In this document: one piece after another, positions 28,450-37,404 of the stretch | Layout of the letters: every line of letters starts with the position of its first letter | How positions within the stretch are numbered: position 1 is the first letter of the stretch | Source: JANXQG01 sp963824275 | GTDB lineage: Bacteria; Planctomycetota; Planctomycetia; Pirellulales; Thermoguttaceae | NCBI GenBank assembly: GCA_963824275.1 | Contig: CAWGOT010000010.1 | Coordinates: forward strand, 248,001 to 312,000 | Length of the DNA: 64,000 nt | Direction of reading: 5' to 3' | Translations under genes and position numbers: made by a program | Notes under the pieces: generated by a model | What the model was told of the DNA's origin: nothing | The model's input: only the letters and a program-made list of their open reading frames with translations | Databases searched by the model: none

Positions 28450-30810
28450 ATGATAAAACGCCCGACTCTCAATCTGATATGCGCCATGCTGGGCATGCTT
28501 TCCATCGCCGCCGCATGCGCGGCAGCCGCCAACGCTGGAGATAATGCCGTGATCGCCCCGAGCCCCGTTTCTGCGGCATTTCTCGAATCGCCGGAAATCG
28601 ACGCCAAAGTGGCGGCCCTGCTGAAGCAAATGACGCTCGCGGAGAAACTCGGCCAGTTGACGCAGTTCTCCAACGGGGCTGCCACGGGACCCGACAACGT
28701 CAAGATCGATCAAAACGAACTGGCCGCGCAGGGCCGCCTCGGTTCCATGCTGAATCTGACGGGCGCCAAGGCGTGCAACGCACTGCAAAGACAGGCGGTG
28801 GAAAAATCGCGCCTGAAAATCCCCATCCTCTTCGGTCTGGACGTGATCCACGGGCACCGCACGGTCTACCCCATCCCCCTAGGCCTGTCGGCCGCCTGGG
28901 ATCCGGAAATCGCCCGGCGCTCGGCCCGCATGGCTGCCGTCGAGGCCACCGCCGACGGCATTCGCTGGACGTTTTCGCCGATGGTCAATATCGCCCGCGA
29001 CGCACGCTGGGGAAGGATCGCCAAGGGCAGCGGCGAAGACCCGTACCTGGGGTCGCTTATGGCCGCGGCCTGGGTGCGAGGCTACCAGGGCAAGGCCCTG
29101 GCGGATTCCACCGCGATGCTCGCCTGCCCGAAACACTTCGCGGCCTACGGGGCCGCCGAGGGCGGACGCGATTACAACTCGGTCGACATCTCGGAACGGA
29201 CCCTCCGCGACGTCTACCTCCCGCCGTTCAAGGCGGCCCTCGACGCCGGCGCGGGCACGATCATGAGCGCCTTCAATACCCTGCAAGGCGTGCCGGCCTC
29301 CGCCAACCGCCACACCCTGACGGACATTCTCAGGACCGAATGGGGTTTTCGCGGCTTCGTGGTCAGCGATTGGGACTCCATCGGCGAACTGGTCGCGCAT
29401 GGCGTCGCGCTCGACGGCCGCGAGGCGGCCTTCAAAGCCCTCACCGCGGGCGTCGATATGGACATGCAGAGTAATCTCTATGGCACGAAGCTACCCGAAT
29501 TGGTCGGGCACCATGTACCGTCCGCTCGTGCCGATAATTCCCGAGAAAAGGGGGACGAGCGGCTGGTCGGCGGCCGGCTGGAGATGGAGGTCGTCGATCG
29601 GGCGGTCACGCGCGTCTTGCGCGTCAAACTCGCGCTGGGCCTCTTCGAACGACCCTATACGGACGAGAACCTGACTGCCTCGAGGACGCTCCAAGCGGAA
29701 CACGTTGAACTCGCCCGGCAGGCGGCGGAAGAATCGTTCGTGCTGCTGAAGAACGATGCGGTCGACGGCAAGCCGCTCCTGCCGCTGGCCGCCGGCAAGA
29801 CGGTGGCCCTGCTGGGGCCGCTGGCCGACTCCGCGGAGGGCATGTTCGGCGCCTGGGTGATGCGGGGCGATCCCAAGGACGCCGTGACCCTGAGGCAAGC
29901 GCTGGCCGAGCGACTGAAGGAACGGCTGATCTACGCCAGGGGAGTCGATACGCGAGACGAGTCCGAGGCCGGGTTCGGCGAGGCCCTGGCGGCGGCAAAA
30001 CAGTCCGACATCGTGCTCATGGCCCTGGGCGAGGCCCCGGACATGAGCGGCGAAGCGGAATCCCGCGCCACGCTGGACCTGCCCGGCAAGCAACTCAAGC
30101 TCCTGCAGGCCGTGGTCGCCACGGGCAAGCCGGTGGTGCTGATCCTCTTCAACGGCCGCCCTCTGGCGCTGCCGTGGGAGGCCGAACATGTTCCGGCAAT
30201 CCTGGAGGCCTGGTTCCCCGGCGTACAGGCCGGACCAGCCCTGGCGCGGACGCTCTATGGAGAAGTGAATCCAGGGGGACGGCTGACGGCGACCTTCCCC
30301 CGCTCCGTGGGCCAAGTGCCGCTCTATTACAACGCGCTCAACACCGGCCGCCCTGCACCGGGGAAGGACCGCTACGTGACGGGCTACATCGACGAGCGGA
30401 ACACGCCGCTGTTTCCTTTTGGCTGGGGCTTGTCGTATACGCATTTCGACTATTCGCCGACGCGGATCACGACCGCGAAAATCGGCGCCTCGGAATTGAA
30501 CCGGGAGGGTGCGATCGGGGTGGAAGCCACCGTGACCAACTCCGGGCCAAGGGCGGGTGAGGAAGTCGTGCAACTTTATATCAGCCAACGCGGGACGAGC
30601 GTTGCCCGTCCGGTGCGGGAATTGAAAGGATTCGCGAAAATAGCCCTGGCCCCAGGCGCGGCCCGCAAGGTGGCGTTCGCCCTGAGCAAGAAGGAACTTG
30701 CGTTCTGGAATATCGACATGCAGCACACGGTCGAAGCGGGCGAACTGACCGTGTGGGTGGCCCCCCACTCCCAAGGCGGGCAAGCGGCGACGATCACGAT
30801 CGGTCCTTAG
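28450..30810 (+). CDS. Secreted GH3 beta-glucosidase, BglX-like
   Basis: The 786-residue protein has a signal peptide (LNLICAMLGMLSIAAACAAA), the GH3 (beta/alpha)8 domain (LGQLTQFSNGA, PILFGLDVIHGHRTVYPIPL, RWGRIAKGSGEDPYLGS, KHFAAYGAAEGGRDYN) with the catalytic nucleophile Asp in FVVSDWDSIGE, the alpha/beta sandwich domain (ESFVLLKNDA, LALGEAPDMSGEA) and a C-terminal fibronectin-III-like domain. It removes glucosyl residues from the non-reducing ends of beta-glucans or oligosaccharides outside the cytoplasm. The frame is intact. The stop codon TAG overlaps the first base pair of a large palindrome. A start at 28387 would spoil the signal peptide. Confidence 0.92.
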   Translation: MIKRPTLNLICAMLGMLSIAAACAAAANAGDNAVIAPSPVSAAFLESPEIDAKVAALLKQMTLAEKLGQLTQFSNGAATGPDNVKIDQNELAAQGRLGSMLNLTGAKACNALQRQAVEKSRLKIPILFGLDVIHGHRTVYPIPLGLSAAWDPEIARRSARMAAVEATADGIRWTFSPMVNIARDARWGRIAKGSGEDPYLGSLMAAAWVRGYQGKALADSTAMLACPKHFAAYGAAEGGRDYNSVDISERTLRDVYLPPFKAALDAGAGTIMSAFNTLQGVPASANRHTLTDILRTEWGFRGFVVSDWDSIGELVAHGVALDGREAAFKALTAGVDMDMQSNLYGTKLPELVGHHVPSARADNSREKGDERLVGGRLEMEVVDRAVTRVLRVKLALGLFERPYTDENLTASRTLQAEHVELARQAAEESFVLLKNDAVDGKPLLPLAAGKTVALLGPLADSAEGMFGAWVMRGDPKDAVTLRQALAERLKERLIYARGVDTRDESEAGFGEALAAAKQSDIVLMALGEAPDMSGEAESRATLDLPGKQLKLLQAVVATGKPVVLILFNGRPLALPWEAEHVPAILEAWFPGVQAGPALARTLYGEVNPGGRLTATFPRSVGQVPLYYNALNTGRPAPGKDRYVTGYIDERNTPLFPFGWGLSYTHFDYSPTRITTAKIGASELNREGAIGVEATVTNSGPRAGEEVVQLYISQRGTSVARPVRELKGFAKIALAPGAARKVAFALSKKELAFWNIDMQHTVEAGELTVWVAPHSQGGQAATITIGP

Positions 30811-30981
30811 TGGTCCGTTTCAGAAATGATGTCAGGGTTGCACGGATTCAGCCGTAGGGTGGGACCAGCGAGCTTGCGAGCGCCGGCCCACCAATCGCCG
30901 GTGTTGGTGGGCCGGCGCTCGCAAGCTCGCTGATCCCACCCTACAAACTTATCCCTGACATCATTTCTGAAACGGACCACT
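30809..30981. repeat. Nested palindrome: GTAGGGTGGG element inside a 29-base inverted repeat
   Basis: Outer arms of 29 bases (30809-30837 and 30953-30981, containing GGTCCGTTTCAGAAATGATG) are perfect inverted copies. Between them lies a full GTAGGGTGGG palindrome (30854-30944) with arms of about 40 bases and one mismatch. The first outer base pair overlaps the GH3 stop codon. This looks like one element that landed in another. Confidence 0.9.
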
Positions 30982-31006
30982 TAGTTCTCAGCGATTTTGC
31001 TAAAGT

Positions 31007-31038
31007 TGGCGGACGCCAAGCTCGGATTCCGCATTAAC
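31007..31038. repeat. Right inverted repeat flanking the GH3 gene
   Basis: This is the inverted partner of 28340-28371, containing GGATTCCGCATTAAC. The rest of 30982-31216 has no recognisable gene. Confidence 0.7.
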
Positions 31039-31216
31039 TAGCAGACACCGAGCGAGAGCGATTCACAGCGTGCGGCGGGGGATGTTCTTGCCTCGCCACG
31101 ACGGCCGACAGGCTTTGGGGCTGGACGCTGTCAGGCAGCCCAGGCCCGGTGTTGGGTAGTTCTTCCCAATGCTCTCGCATAATTCTTCATGAACGTGTCG
31201 GATTGAGAGGAATTTT

Positions 31217-31804
31217 GTGAACCATAGAACAACGACAAACCGAGCCCTCAACACGAAGTCGTTTCAAGGCCATTTTCTTGTGGCGGCCGAGCATCAGCTC
31301 GACCCGAATTTCGTGGAAGCGGTGGTCCTGGTGGTCGAACACGCCGAGCGCGGGGCGTTCGGCGTCATTGTGAATCGCCCGCGGGACCGGCAGGCGGCGG
31401 TCTCGCGGCAACGCGGCGTCAAGCGGCGCCGGCCAAAAAGGGAGGAAATGTTCTTCGGCGGTCCGGTAAGCGGCCCGCTGATGGCAGTTCACATGGACCA
31501 GTCCTTTGCCGAAATCCAAGTCGTGCCCGGGGTGTTCTTTGCCGGAAAAGAAAAACAGGTGCGGGCCCTGATGCGATCCAGGGAGCAGCCCTGCAAGGTC
31601 TTTACAGGGTACACAGGATGGGCGACAGGGCAGCTCGAACAGGAAGTTCACGATGGGATCTGGCGTGCGGTTCCGGCCACGGCCGAAAAGATCTTCTCCA
31701 GCGATGACGACCTGTGGGAGGGGCTCTTGCGGCAGGCTTTCGACGCGTTGCTCCAGAGCATGTGCAACATCAAGCATCTTCCCAGCGACGCATCGCTGAA
31801 TTGA
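31217..31804 (+). CDS. YqgE/AlgH family (UPF0301) protein
   Basis: The 195-residue protein carries the family motifs GHFLVAAEHQLDPNFVEAVV, HAERGAFGVIVNRP, FFGGPVSG and FTGYTGWATGQLEQEV. In Pseudomonas AlgH affects alginate regulation; the molecular function of the family is unknown. Translation starts at GTG with GAGAGG 6 bases upstream; no ATG fits. The kinase gene beyond it lies on the other strand with convergent orientation. Confidence 0.88.
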   Translation: MNHRTTTNRALNTKSFQGHFLVAAEHQLDPNFVEAVVLVVEHAERGAFGVIVNRPRDRQAAVSRQRGVKRRRPKREEMFFGGPVSGPLMAVHMDQSFAEIQVVPGVFFAGKEKQVRALMRSREQPCKVFTGYTGWATGQLEQEVHDGIWRAVPATAEKIFSSDDDLWEGLLRQAFDALLQSMCNIKHLPSDASLN

Positions 31805-31900
31805 CGCGTATCGATTGCGAAACTTGGGTACCGGCACTCCGTAGCGAGGGGAAGCCACGGTAGGCGGATTTCGAGGATCGGAGATGCAAACAGGGGAACC

Positions 31901-33001
31901 CTACTGCGGCAGCAGGGCCGCAACCGCTTGCGCCGATTCAGGCCGCCGCGCCGGGTCTTCTTCCAGGCACTGTAGGATTGCCCGTTCCAGGGCAGGCTCA
32001 ATTTCAGGACACAGCCGCGAAGGCGGAACCAGTTCTGCCGCGGCTTGCAGGCCGTCGGCCGGCACGCCGCCATAGGGCTCCCTACCCGTGACCACTTCAT
32101 ACAGCACGATCCCCAGCGCATAGAGGTCGCTTTGTTTCGAGGGCTGCTTGTGGTGAAACAAGTCGGGGGCCATGAAGGCGGGCGTCCCGGCCAAGGGAAC
32201 CTCGCCCGCGGCAGCCCGATCGAAGGCCGCAATTCCGAAATCGCCGATATGCGCGTGACCATCGCCGTCAATCACGATATTCGACGGTTTCAGGTCTCGA
32301 TGCAACACGCCGTGATCGTGCGCGGCGCCCAGCCCGGCACACAGTTCGCGGGCGATCTGCACGGTCTTTTCCGACGAGAGCCTGCCGGCGCGGCGGAGCA
32401 AGGAGTCAAGGTCTTCGCCGTCGATGAACTCCATCGAGAGAAAGACCTCGCCGCCGGCAAGCTGGCCAACGTCGTAGACTCGGACCACGTTGGGATGGGC
32501 CACTTCGCGGGCCATCGCGACTTCGCTCACGAAACGGCTGCGGGCCGGGTCGCCGGCGGCCTGCCCTAGAGCGAGGAACTTCAACGCCACGTCTTGACCC
32601 ATGATCTGATCGTGCGCCTTGTAGACCTCGCCGGCGCCGCCTCCGCCCAGCGGACCCAGGATCGTGTAGCGCCCGGCGGCAATGACCTCACCCGGCGAAA
32701 ATCGCCACGCACTCCCGGCCCCTGCCGGCGCGACGGGGGTTTCCGCGGGAACGAGTTCTGGGGAAACAAGTTCCGCCGGAAGTTGCACGAGGGGAGAAAG
32801 GACCTTGCCACGGGCGGCATCTTCCGTCGTCGTGCCGATGATGGTTGTCATGCGCGGTTGCTTGAGCAGGGAGTCCAGTTCCTCGCGGAGCTTGGGATCG
32901 CCCTGGCAGGCCCGATCGAGAAACGCGCCCACCTCGTTTTCGGCAAGCTCGCAGGCCGCCAGGAACAGTCGTCGGACCTGGGCGTAGCGCTCCGTATTCA
33001 T
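31901..33001 (-). CDS. Ser/Thr protein kinase, soluble
   Basis: The 366-residue protein has a 100-residue N-terminal region (helical, EVGAFLDRACQGDPKLREEL, a type common in planctomycete kinases) and a kinase domain from about residue 108: glycine loop GGGGAGEVY, ALKF lysine, HRDLKPSN, DFG in HIGDFGIAAF, GTPAFMAPDLF, SDLYALGIVLYE. No membrane helix or sensor domain follows. Its start codon overlaps the end of the ECF sigma gene by four bases (translational coupling), so the two probably work together. Confidence 0.9.
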   Translation of the reverse strand: MNTERYAQVRRLFLAACELAENEVGAFLDRACQGDPKLREELDSLLKQPRMTTIIGTTTEDAARGKVLSPLVQLPAELVSPELVPAETPVAPAGAGSAWRFSPGEVIAAGRYTILGPLGGGGAGEVYKAHDQIMGQDVALKFLALGQAAGDPARSRFVSEVAMAREVAHPNVVRVYDVGQLAGGEVFLSMEFIDGEDLDSLLRRAGRLSSEKTVQIARELCAGLGAAHDHGVLHRDLKPSNIVIDGDGHAHIGDFGIAAFDRAAAGEVPLAGTPAFMAPDLFHHKQPSKQSDLYALGIVLYEVVTGREPYGGVPADGLQAAAELVPPSRLCPEIEPALERAILQCLEEDPARRPESAQAVAALLPQ

Positions 33002-33574
33002 GGTCCGTAGCTCTTGCTAAGTTCACGCCGCAACCAGGCGCGAACCATGGTCCACTCCCGTTCTACGGATCGTTTGGGTATCCCCGTGACCTCGGCCACT
33101 TCCGCGACGTCCAGTCCGCCGAAGAACCTTAGTTCGACCATGCGGGCCTGGCGCGGGTCGAGTTTCGTGAGCTTGGTCAAGGCATCTTCCAGGGGCAGAA
33201 GGTCCAGGTTGCGATCGGACTCGACGGCCAGGTTGTCGTCGAGCGTAATACGGTGCAGCGCCGCCCCGCTTTGCCGCCTGATGCCGCCGGGCATGATCGA
33301 CGAGGATCTGCCGCATGGCGTGCGCGGCAATCGCCAGGAAATGGGCCCGGCCCTGCCATTCGACGCGGGCTTGACCGACGAGCTTCAAGTAGACCTCATG
33401 GACCAGCGCGGTGGGCTGGAGCGTATGGTCCTTTCGTTCCCGCCGCAAGCAGCGCACGGCCATCGCGTGCAGTTCGCTGTAGACCTCCGCAAACAACTGC
33501 TCTTCGGCCTGGCGGTCTCCCGGCTCGAATTTCTCCAAGAGTTGAGTAACCCGCAAAGACCGGTTTGATTTCAT
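32998..33574 (-). CDS. ECF-type sigma factor, one frameshift
   Basis: Region 2 (LFAEVYSELHAMAVRCLRRE, LQPTALVHEVYLKLV, FLAIAAHAMRQILVDHARR) and region 4 (LDPRQARMVELRFFGGLDVA, then VAEVTGIPKRSVEREWTM) together make a full 190-residue planctomycete ECF factor. The two halves are in different frames, with the join near 33280 in a run of G and C. Both halves are well conserved, so one base was probably miscalled. It overlaps the kinase start by four bases. Confidence 0.85.
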
Positions 33575-33915
33575 GGCGTCCGACTCACCAATCGCTAGGG
33601 ACCAGGCACGCCAGCATTGTCGCCTACGCGACGCGGCAGGTCAAGCCGGGCGGGCCCATTGAGCCACTATTTAAAATCACATTTTACTCGATTTCTCGGG
33701 ATTTGAGGTAGGCACGCCAATTACCCCACTTGCGGCAATTATGGTCCCGGCCAGCTGATCGCGCGCCTTGCCGAACGGCTTGCCGCGAGGCCGGCAGAGA
33801 ACCGCCCCCGATGGGAAGATTTCGCCGGCAGCGTCGCATCGCCTATGTGCGGAGAAGATGCACAAGAATGGGTCACGCGGACCCGGCAGGAATCCGACCA
33901 ACAGCGGGCGATGCG
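33575..33915. other. Intergenic stretch with remnant of an antitoxin-like frame
   Basis: Near 33740-33919 (plus) an open frame (LIARLAERLAARPAEN, then EDAQEWVTRTRQESD) ends just before the PIN fragment and could be the tail of its antitoxin. It has no visible start, and nothing else is recognised. Confidence 0.4.
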
Positions 33916-34047
33916 ATGAAAATCGAAGATGCCTTGCGGGGAGTGAGTTCGGTCCTGCTGGACACGGCGCCGGCCATTTATTATTTGGAGAAGAACCCCC
34001 TGTTCGGTCCGGTGATGGACCGCTTCTTCCAGATTCGCGCCGCACAG
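33916..34047 (+). pseudogene. N-terminal fragment of a PIN-domain (VapC-like) toxin
   Basis: MKIEDALRGVSSVLLDTAPA followed by IYYLEKNPLFGPVMDRFF is the start of a PIN domain with its first metal-binding Asp. After about 44 codons family sequence ends exactly where the 3' end of the desaturase gene on the other strand begins (34045). The rest of the nuclease, with its other acidic residues, is missing. Confidence 0.65.
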
Positions 34048-34049
34048 CG

Positions 34050-35207
34050 TTATGTTGATGGCCGGGGGAATTCCAGTACGGTGCTCGATCTACCCATCCG
34101 CCGCAGCCAGCGGAAATGGGAACCAACGCCTGCCCGGAAGGTCTCGTGGGCCGCGTAACGCAGCCCGAAATCCCGGCAGGTCTCCTCGACCAGCGGCGCA
34201 ATCGCCCGGTAATGGACATGACAGACGCGGGGGAAGAGGTGGTGCTCGATCTGGAAGTTCAGCCCTCCGATGAACCACGAGAGCAGCCAATTCCGGCGGG
34301 CGAAATCGACGGTCGTTTCGACCTGGTGCGCGGCCCAGCCGGTCTCCATCCGGCCCGTGCCCGGTCCGGGCAGGGGAAAGGCCGCCTCCTCCACGCAATG
34401 CGCCAACTGAAACACGACGCTGAGCGTCAGGCCCTGAATCAGCGACACCGTGAAGTAGAGCAACAGCACGGCCCACAAGGGGTGCATGAGCAGCGGGACT
34501 GCCAGCGCCAGCGAAAAGAAAAGCAGCTTGCCGCCGAGGAACACCGCCAGTTCCCAGCCCTTGGGCCGCGCGAACTGCCGCCCGCCGATCCCGCCGATGG
34601 CCCAGTCATGGAAGTCGTCGTAGAGTTGCCACTTGAGCGGCAGAAAGCCGTACAAGACCCACAGGTAATAGTGCTGAAAGCGGTGGATCGCAAGCCGCTT
34701 CTGGTGTGGCGACAGCCGACCGAAGAAGCCGAGGTCAATGTCGTCGTCGTAGCCGGTGATGTTGGTGTTGCTGTGGTGCATCGCGTTGTGCTTCCGGGCC
34801 CAGAAGTACGAACTGCCTCCCAACAGGTCGAGAGAGCGGGCCATGAGCCGATTGATCCACGGGCGCTCCGAGTAGGCATGGTGTCCGCCATCGTGCTGGA
34901 TATTGAACCCGACCGCGGCCATCGAGAGGCCGAGCGAAATCGCCAGCAAGAGGGCCAACCACCACGATCCCGCGAAAAACAGCAACAGGAGATATGATGC
35001 TGCGACCCAGGCGAGAACCACCGCCGTCTTCAGGTACATCTGCGGGCAGTCGCTGCGTCTCCGCCCGGTGCGCGTGAAATACTGGTCGATGCGGCGTCGG
35101 AGCTCCTGGTGGAACTCGCCATCCGCGCCGAACTTCAACACGGCCGAAGACCCCGGAAGAACCGGACTTTGCGGTGTGGCGGCTTCGCCCTTCGGTTTCG
35201 CGATCAT
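34050..35207 (-). CDS. Fatty acid desaturase, front-end/acyl-lipid type
   Basis: The 385-residue membrane protein has the three histidine boxes HDGGHH (about residue 105), HNAMHH (about 141) and QIEHH (about 327), where Gln replaces the first His as in delta-5/delta-6 type desaturases. Four to six transmembrane helices surround them. It would introduce double bonds into membrane acyl chains, a response to cold or membrane stress. Leader RNA copy D ends 23 bases before the start codon, which is chosen as MIAKPKGEA. The last 130 bases of the gene exist again at 13270-13402. Confidence 0.9.
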   Translation of the reverse strand: MIAKPKGEAATPQSPVLPGSSAVLKFGADGEFHQELRRRIDQYFTRTGRRRSDCPQMYLKTAVVLAWVAASYLLLLFFAGSWWLALLLAISLGLSMAAVGFNIQHDGGHHAYSERPWINRLMARSLDLLGGSSYFWARKHNAMHHSNTNITGYDDDIDLGFFGRLSPHQKRLAIHRFQHYYLWVLYGFLPLKWQLYDDFHDWAIGGIGGRQFARPKGWELAVFLGGKLLFFSLALAVPLLMHPLWAVLLLYFTVSLIQGLTLSVVFQLAHCVEEAAFPLPGPGTGRMETGWAAHQVETTVDFARRNWLLSWFIGGLNFQIEHHLFPRVCHVHYRAIAPLVEETCRDFGLRYAAHETFRAGVGSHFRWLRRMGRSSTVLEFPRPST

Positions 35208-35230
35208 TGCGAACGTCTCTCGTCGCCAAG

Positions 35231-35377
35231 AATAAGAAAAGCCGACATGGCGGAAGACCCGTCCGCCCAAGTCCCTCAGGATCTCAGAATACTGGGCGGC
35301 AGGTATTCGGCCACGTCGGCTTACTCTTCAACAAACCCCCCAGCAAGGCTGAGTTGTTTTTCAACTAGTCACCCGAC
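35231..35377 (-). ncRNA. Leader RNA copy D, most diverged, ending in intrinsic terminator
   Basis: The RNA has GUCGGGUGACUAG, then ACAACUCAGC-CUU-GCUGGG (the hairpin is kept although a G-C pair became A-U), GUUGAAGAGUAA, and a terminator hairpin GCCGACGUGGC...GCCAUGUCGGC that contains an extra inner stem (CCGCCCA/UGGGCGG), followed by UUUUCUU. The promoter is only 13 bases upstream, so the transcript must begin almost at the GUCGG; this marks the 5' boundary of the conserved RNA. Confidence 0.75.
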
Positions 35378-35390
35378 TACGCCATAGGTT

Positions 35391-35418
35391 ATTATACACT
35401 CAAAAATGAGGAAAACAA
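35391..35418 (-). promoter_or_regulatory. Promoter-like site before leader RNA copy D
   Basis: On the minus strand TTGTTT (35413-35418) and a perfect TATAAT (35391-35396) are 16 bases apart. The transcription start would fall about 6 bases before the GUCGG of the leader RNA. Confidence 0.75.
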
Positions 35419-35444
35419 GGCGGTTAGCTATGGGTTCGCCAATC

Positions 35445-37374
35445 TCAAGGCTGCGCCGTCATGACCACGGGACTGCTCTCCGGCTGCGCCTCTTTTTCGG
35501 GCGGCGGCAAGAGCGGCTGGATCAGCAGGCAGACCTGCTGGTGCGCCTCGGCCAGGGTTGTTACGACGTGCGTTGTGCCGGCACCGCCGATCCGCGCGAT
35601 GGCCTTGCTCAGGTCGCCTTCGGCGTTCCACAAACCGACGACCACGGGGACTTGCGGAAGTCGAGCGCGGACCAGCCGGCAGAGGTGGCGGGCATGCATC
35701 ACGGCGGCGGGAGGCGTGGCGGAAATGCAGATCACGTCGGGCGTACGCCTCTGAAGCAGAGCGGCCACGTCGCCGGCCACGGCCGTAAATGGGGCGGATT
35801 GCACCTCGGCTCGTCCCTCATAGCGCGCAGTTGTTTCGCACGAGCCGCGGCAATCGCCGGCGGCCAACAACTGGCCCAGCATCATTCCGGCGATCTCGTC
35901 CGCCTCGTCGCGCGGGCAGGCAGAGGATGCACGGCTGCGGACGGGGCGGCAAAGGGGTCAGATTATTTTTCTCGGCCGCCAGCGTTTCCAAACCCTCAGG
36001 GCCGTCCCGAGAAAAAGGATCTGACCCCTTTGCCACCCCGTCGCCGCTTTCCTGGATCATCTCCCGCAGGCTCTGCAGGATGAACGTGTGCCTGGCCTCG
36101 TCCATTTCGCCGCCATGCCAGTCGGTTTCCGCCAGGGCCAGCGCGGGGATGAGAAGGGTGTCGTAGACCTCCGCCAGCGGCCGCTTGGCGAGATCCTCGT
36201 CGAGCAACTCGGTGGCTTCCTCCTGATCTCCGGCCAGGAGCCGCTGATAGACCCGCCGCTTGGGCTCGAAGACCGGTTCATTCCCCAGCAGAACGTGCAG
36301 GAAGGAGAGTTGCGGAACGTGCTTGCCGATCACCAAGAGACAGACGGTCAAGGGGGTTGCCAGCAGCAGTCCGGCAATTCCCCACAACCATGTCCAGAAA
36401 ACGGCCGCCACCAAGACTGCCACGCCCGACACGCCGGTGCCCTTGCCATACAGCCAGGGCTCCACGACATTGCCGCAGAAGAGTTCCACAGCCGCGAACA
36501 TCCCCAGCGTGAGGATGGGCGCCAGCCAGCCGGTCGAGATGGCCATTGCCAGGCAGAGCGGCGGCACGGCGGCGATCCAAGGGCCGATGTAGGGGACGAA
36601 CCGCAAGGTTGCGGCCAGGATGCCCCACAGGACCGCGTTGGGTATCCCGATCAGGAAAAGCCCTATGCCGATCACGGTGCCGAAAGTGGCATTGATGAGA
36701 AAGAGCATCGCCAGGTAGCGGCTGACCCGCGTGGCGGCGTCGGCCAGCATCTGCGTGGTCACCGTGGCATGACCTTTTCCCACCAGCCGGATGAAGCGAT
36801 CGCGGAGGTCCTCGCGGCGGACCAGAAAGAAGACCACCAGGATGATGACGATGCCGGCCAGGCCGAAGACCTCGATCAGCGTGCCGAAGGTCCGACCCAG
36901 GAGTTGCAGGGGACTGACCGGGTCGGAAAGCACGTGGACCGCATAGGGCTGCTCGTCCGTGCCCTGCGGCGGCTTGGCCTGCTGGGCCGGCGGGAGGTTC
37001 TGGCCAATGTCCTCGGCGGATCGGGTTGCCCTTCGCAATTTGGCGATGAAGTAGTCGTTCACCGCATGCAGTTTCGCTTGCAGGTTTTCCTGGTACACGG
37101 GCATCTTGGGGGCCAGGGCGGTCATCTGAACCATCGCCGTCCAGGCCGCAACGCCCAGCACGGTAAAACCCACGATTGCCGTGAGCAAGACGGCCGGGAT
37201 CCGGCCCAGCCTCCACCGCTCGAGCCAGTCGCAGACTGGGCTGAGCAAGAAGCTCAGCAACACGGCGAGCGTCAAAGGCACGAGCAGGCCCTTGCCCAGA
37301 TAGAGGGCTGCCACGACCACGACGGTCGCACCCAACATCCACGCGGATTTGACGAACTGGTCCAAGGGCGCCAT
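35445..37374 (-). CDS. AI-2E family (PerM-type) permease with C-terminal extension, one frameshift
   Basis: Residues 1-360 form the eight-helix AI-2E/PerM family domain (FLLSPVCDWLERWRLGR, LRFVPYIGPWIAAVPPL, VEPWLYGKGTGVSG). These proteins export or antiport small solutes and some are Na+/H+ antiporters; the name does not prove AI-2 transport. A soluble tail follows (EATELLDEDLAKRPLAEVYD), interrupted in frame by a palindromic repeat (35942-36040). Near 35910 the frame shifts; MMLGQLLAAGDCRG...DVICISATPPAAVMHARHLC continues in another frame to 35445, resembling a B12-binding-like Rossmann fold. It ends the minus-strand cluster that starts with the MpsC gene. Confidence 0.8.
35942..36040. repeat. 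Palindromic repeat with GGCAAAGGGGTCAGAT arms, inside the permease gene
   Basis: CGGGGCGGCAAAGGGGTCAG and CTGACCCCTTTGCCACCCCG are near-perfect inverted copies, each continued by AT- and T-rich sequence (ATTATTTTTCTC, GAGAAAAAGGAT). AAAGGGGTCAGA-type palindromes of this kind are widespread in unrelated bacteria. It is translated in frame (GVAKGSDPFSRDGPEG...). Confidence 0.85.
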
Positions 37375-37404
37375 GGGTATCTCCGGTTAGTGAGGCCGAC
37401 CCAA

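Noticed and set aside
35942..36040. Intrinsic terminator within the AI-2E permease gene
   Set aside because: The arms are over 20 bases and A/T tracts are inside the hairpin, which fits a dispersed palindrome better than a terminator.
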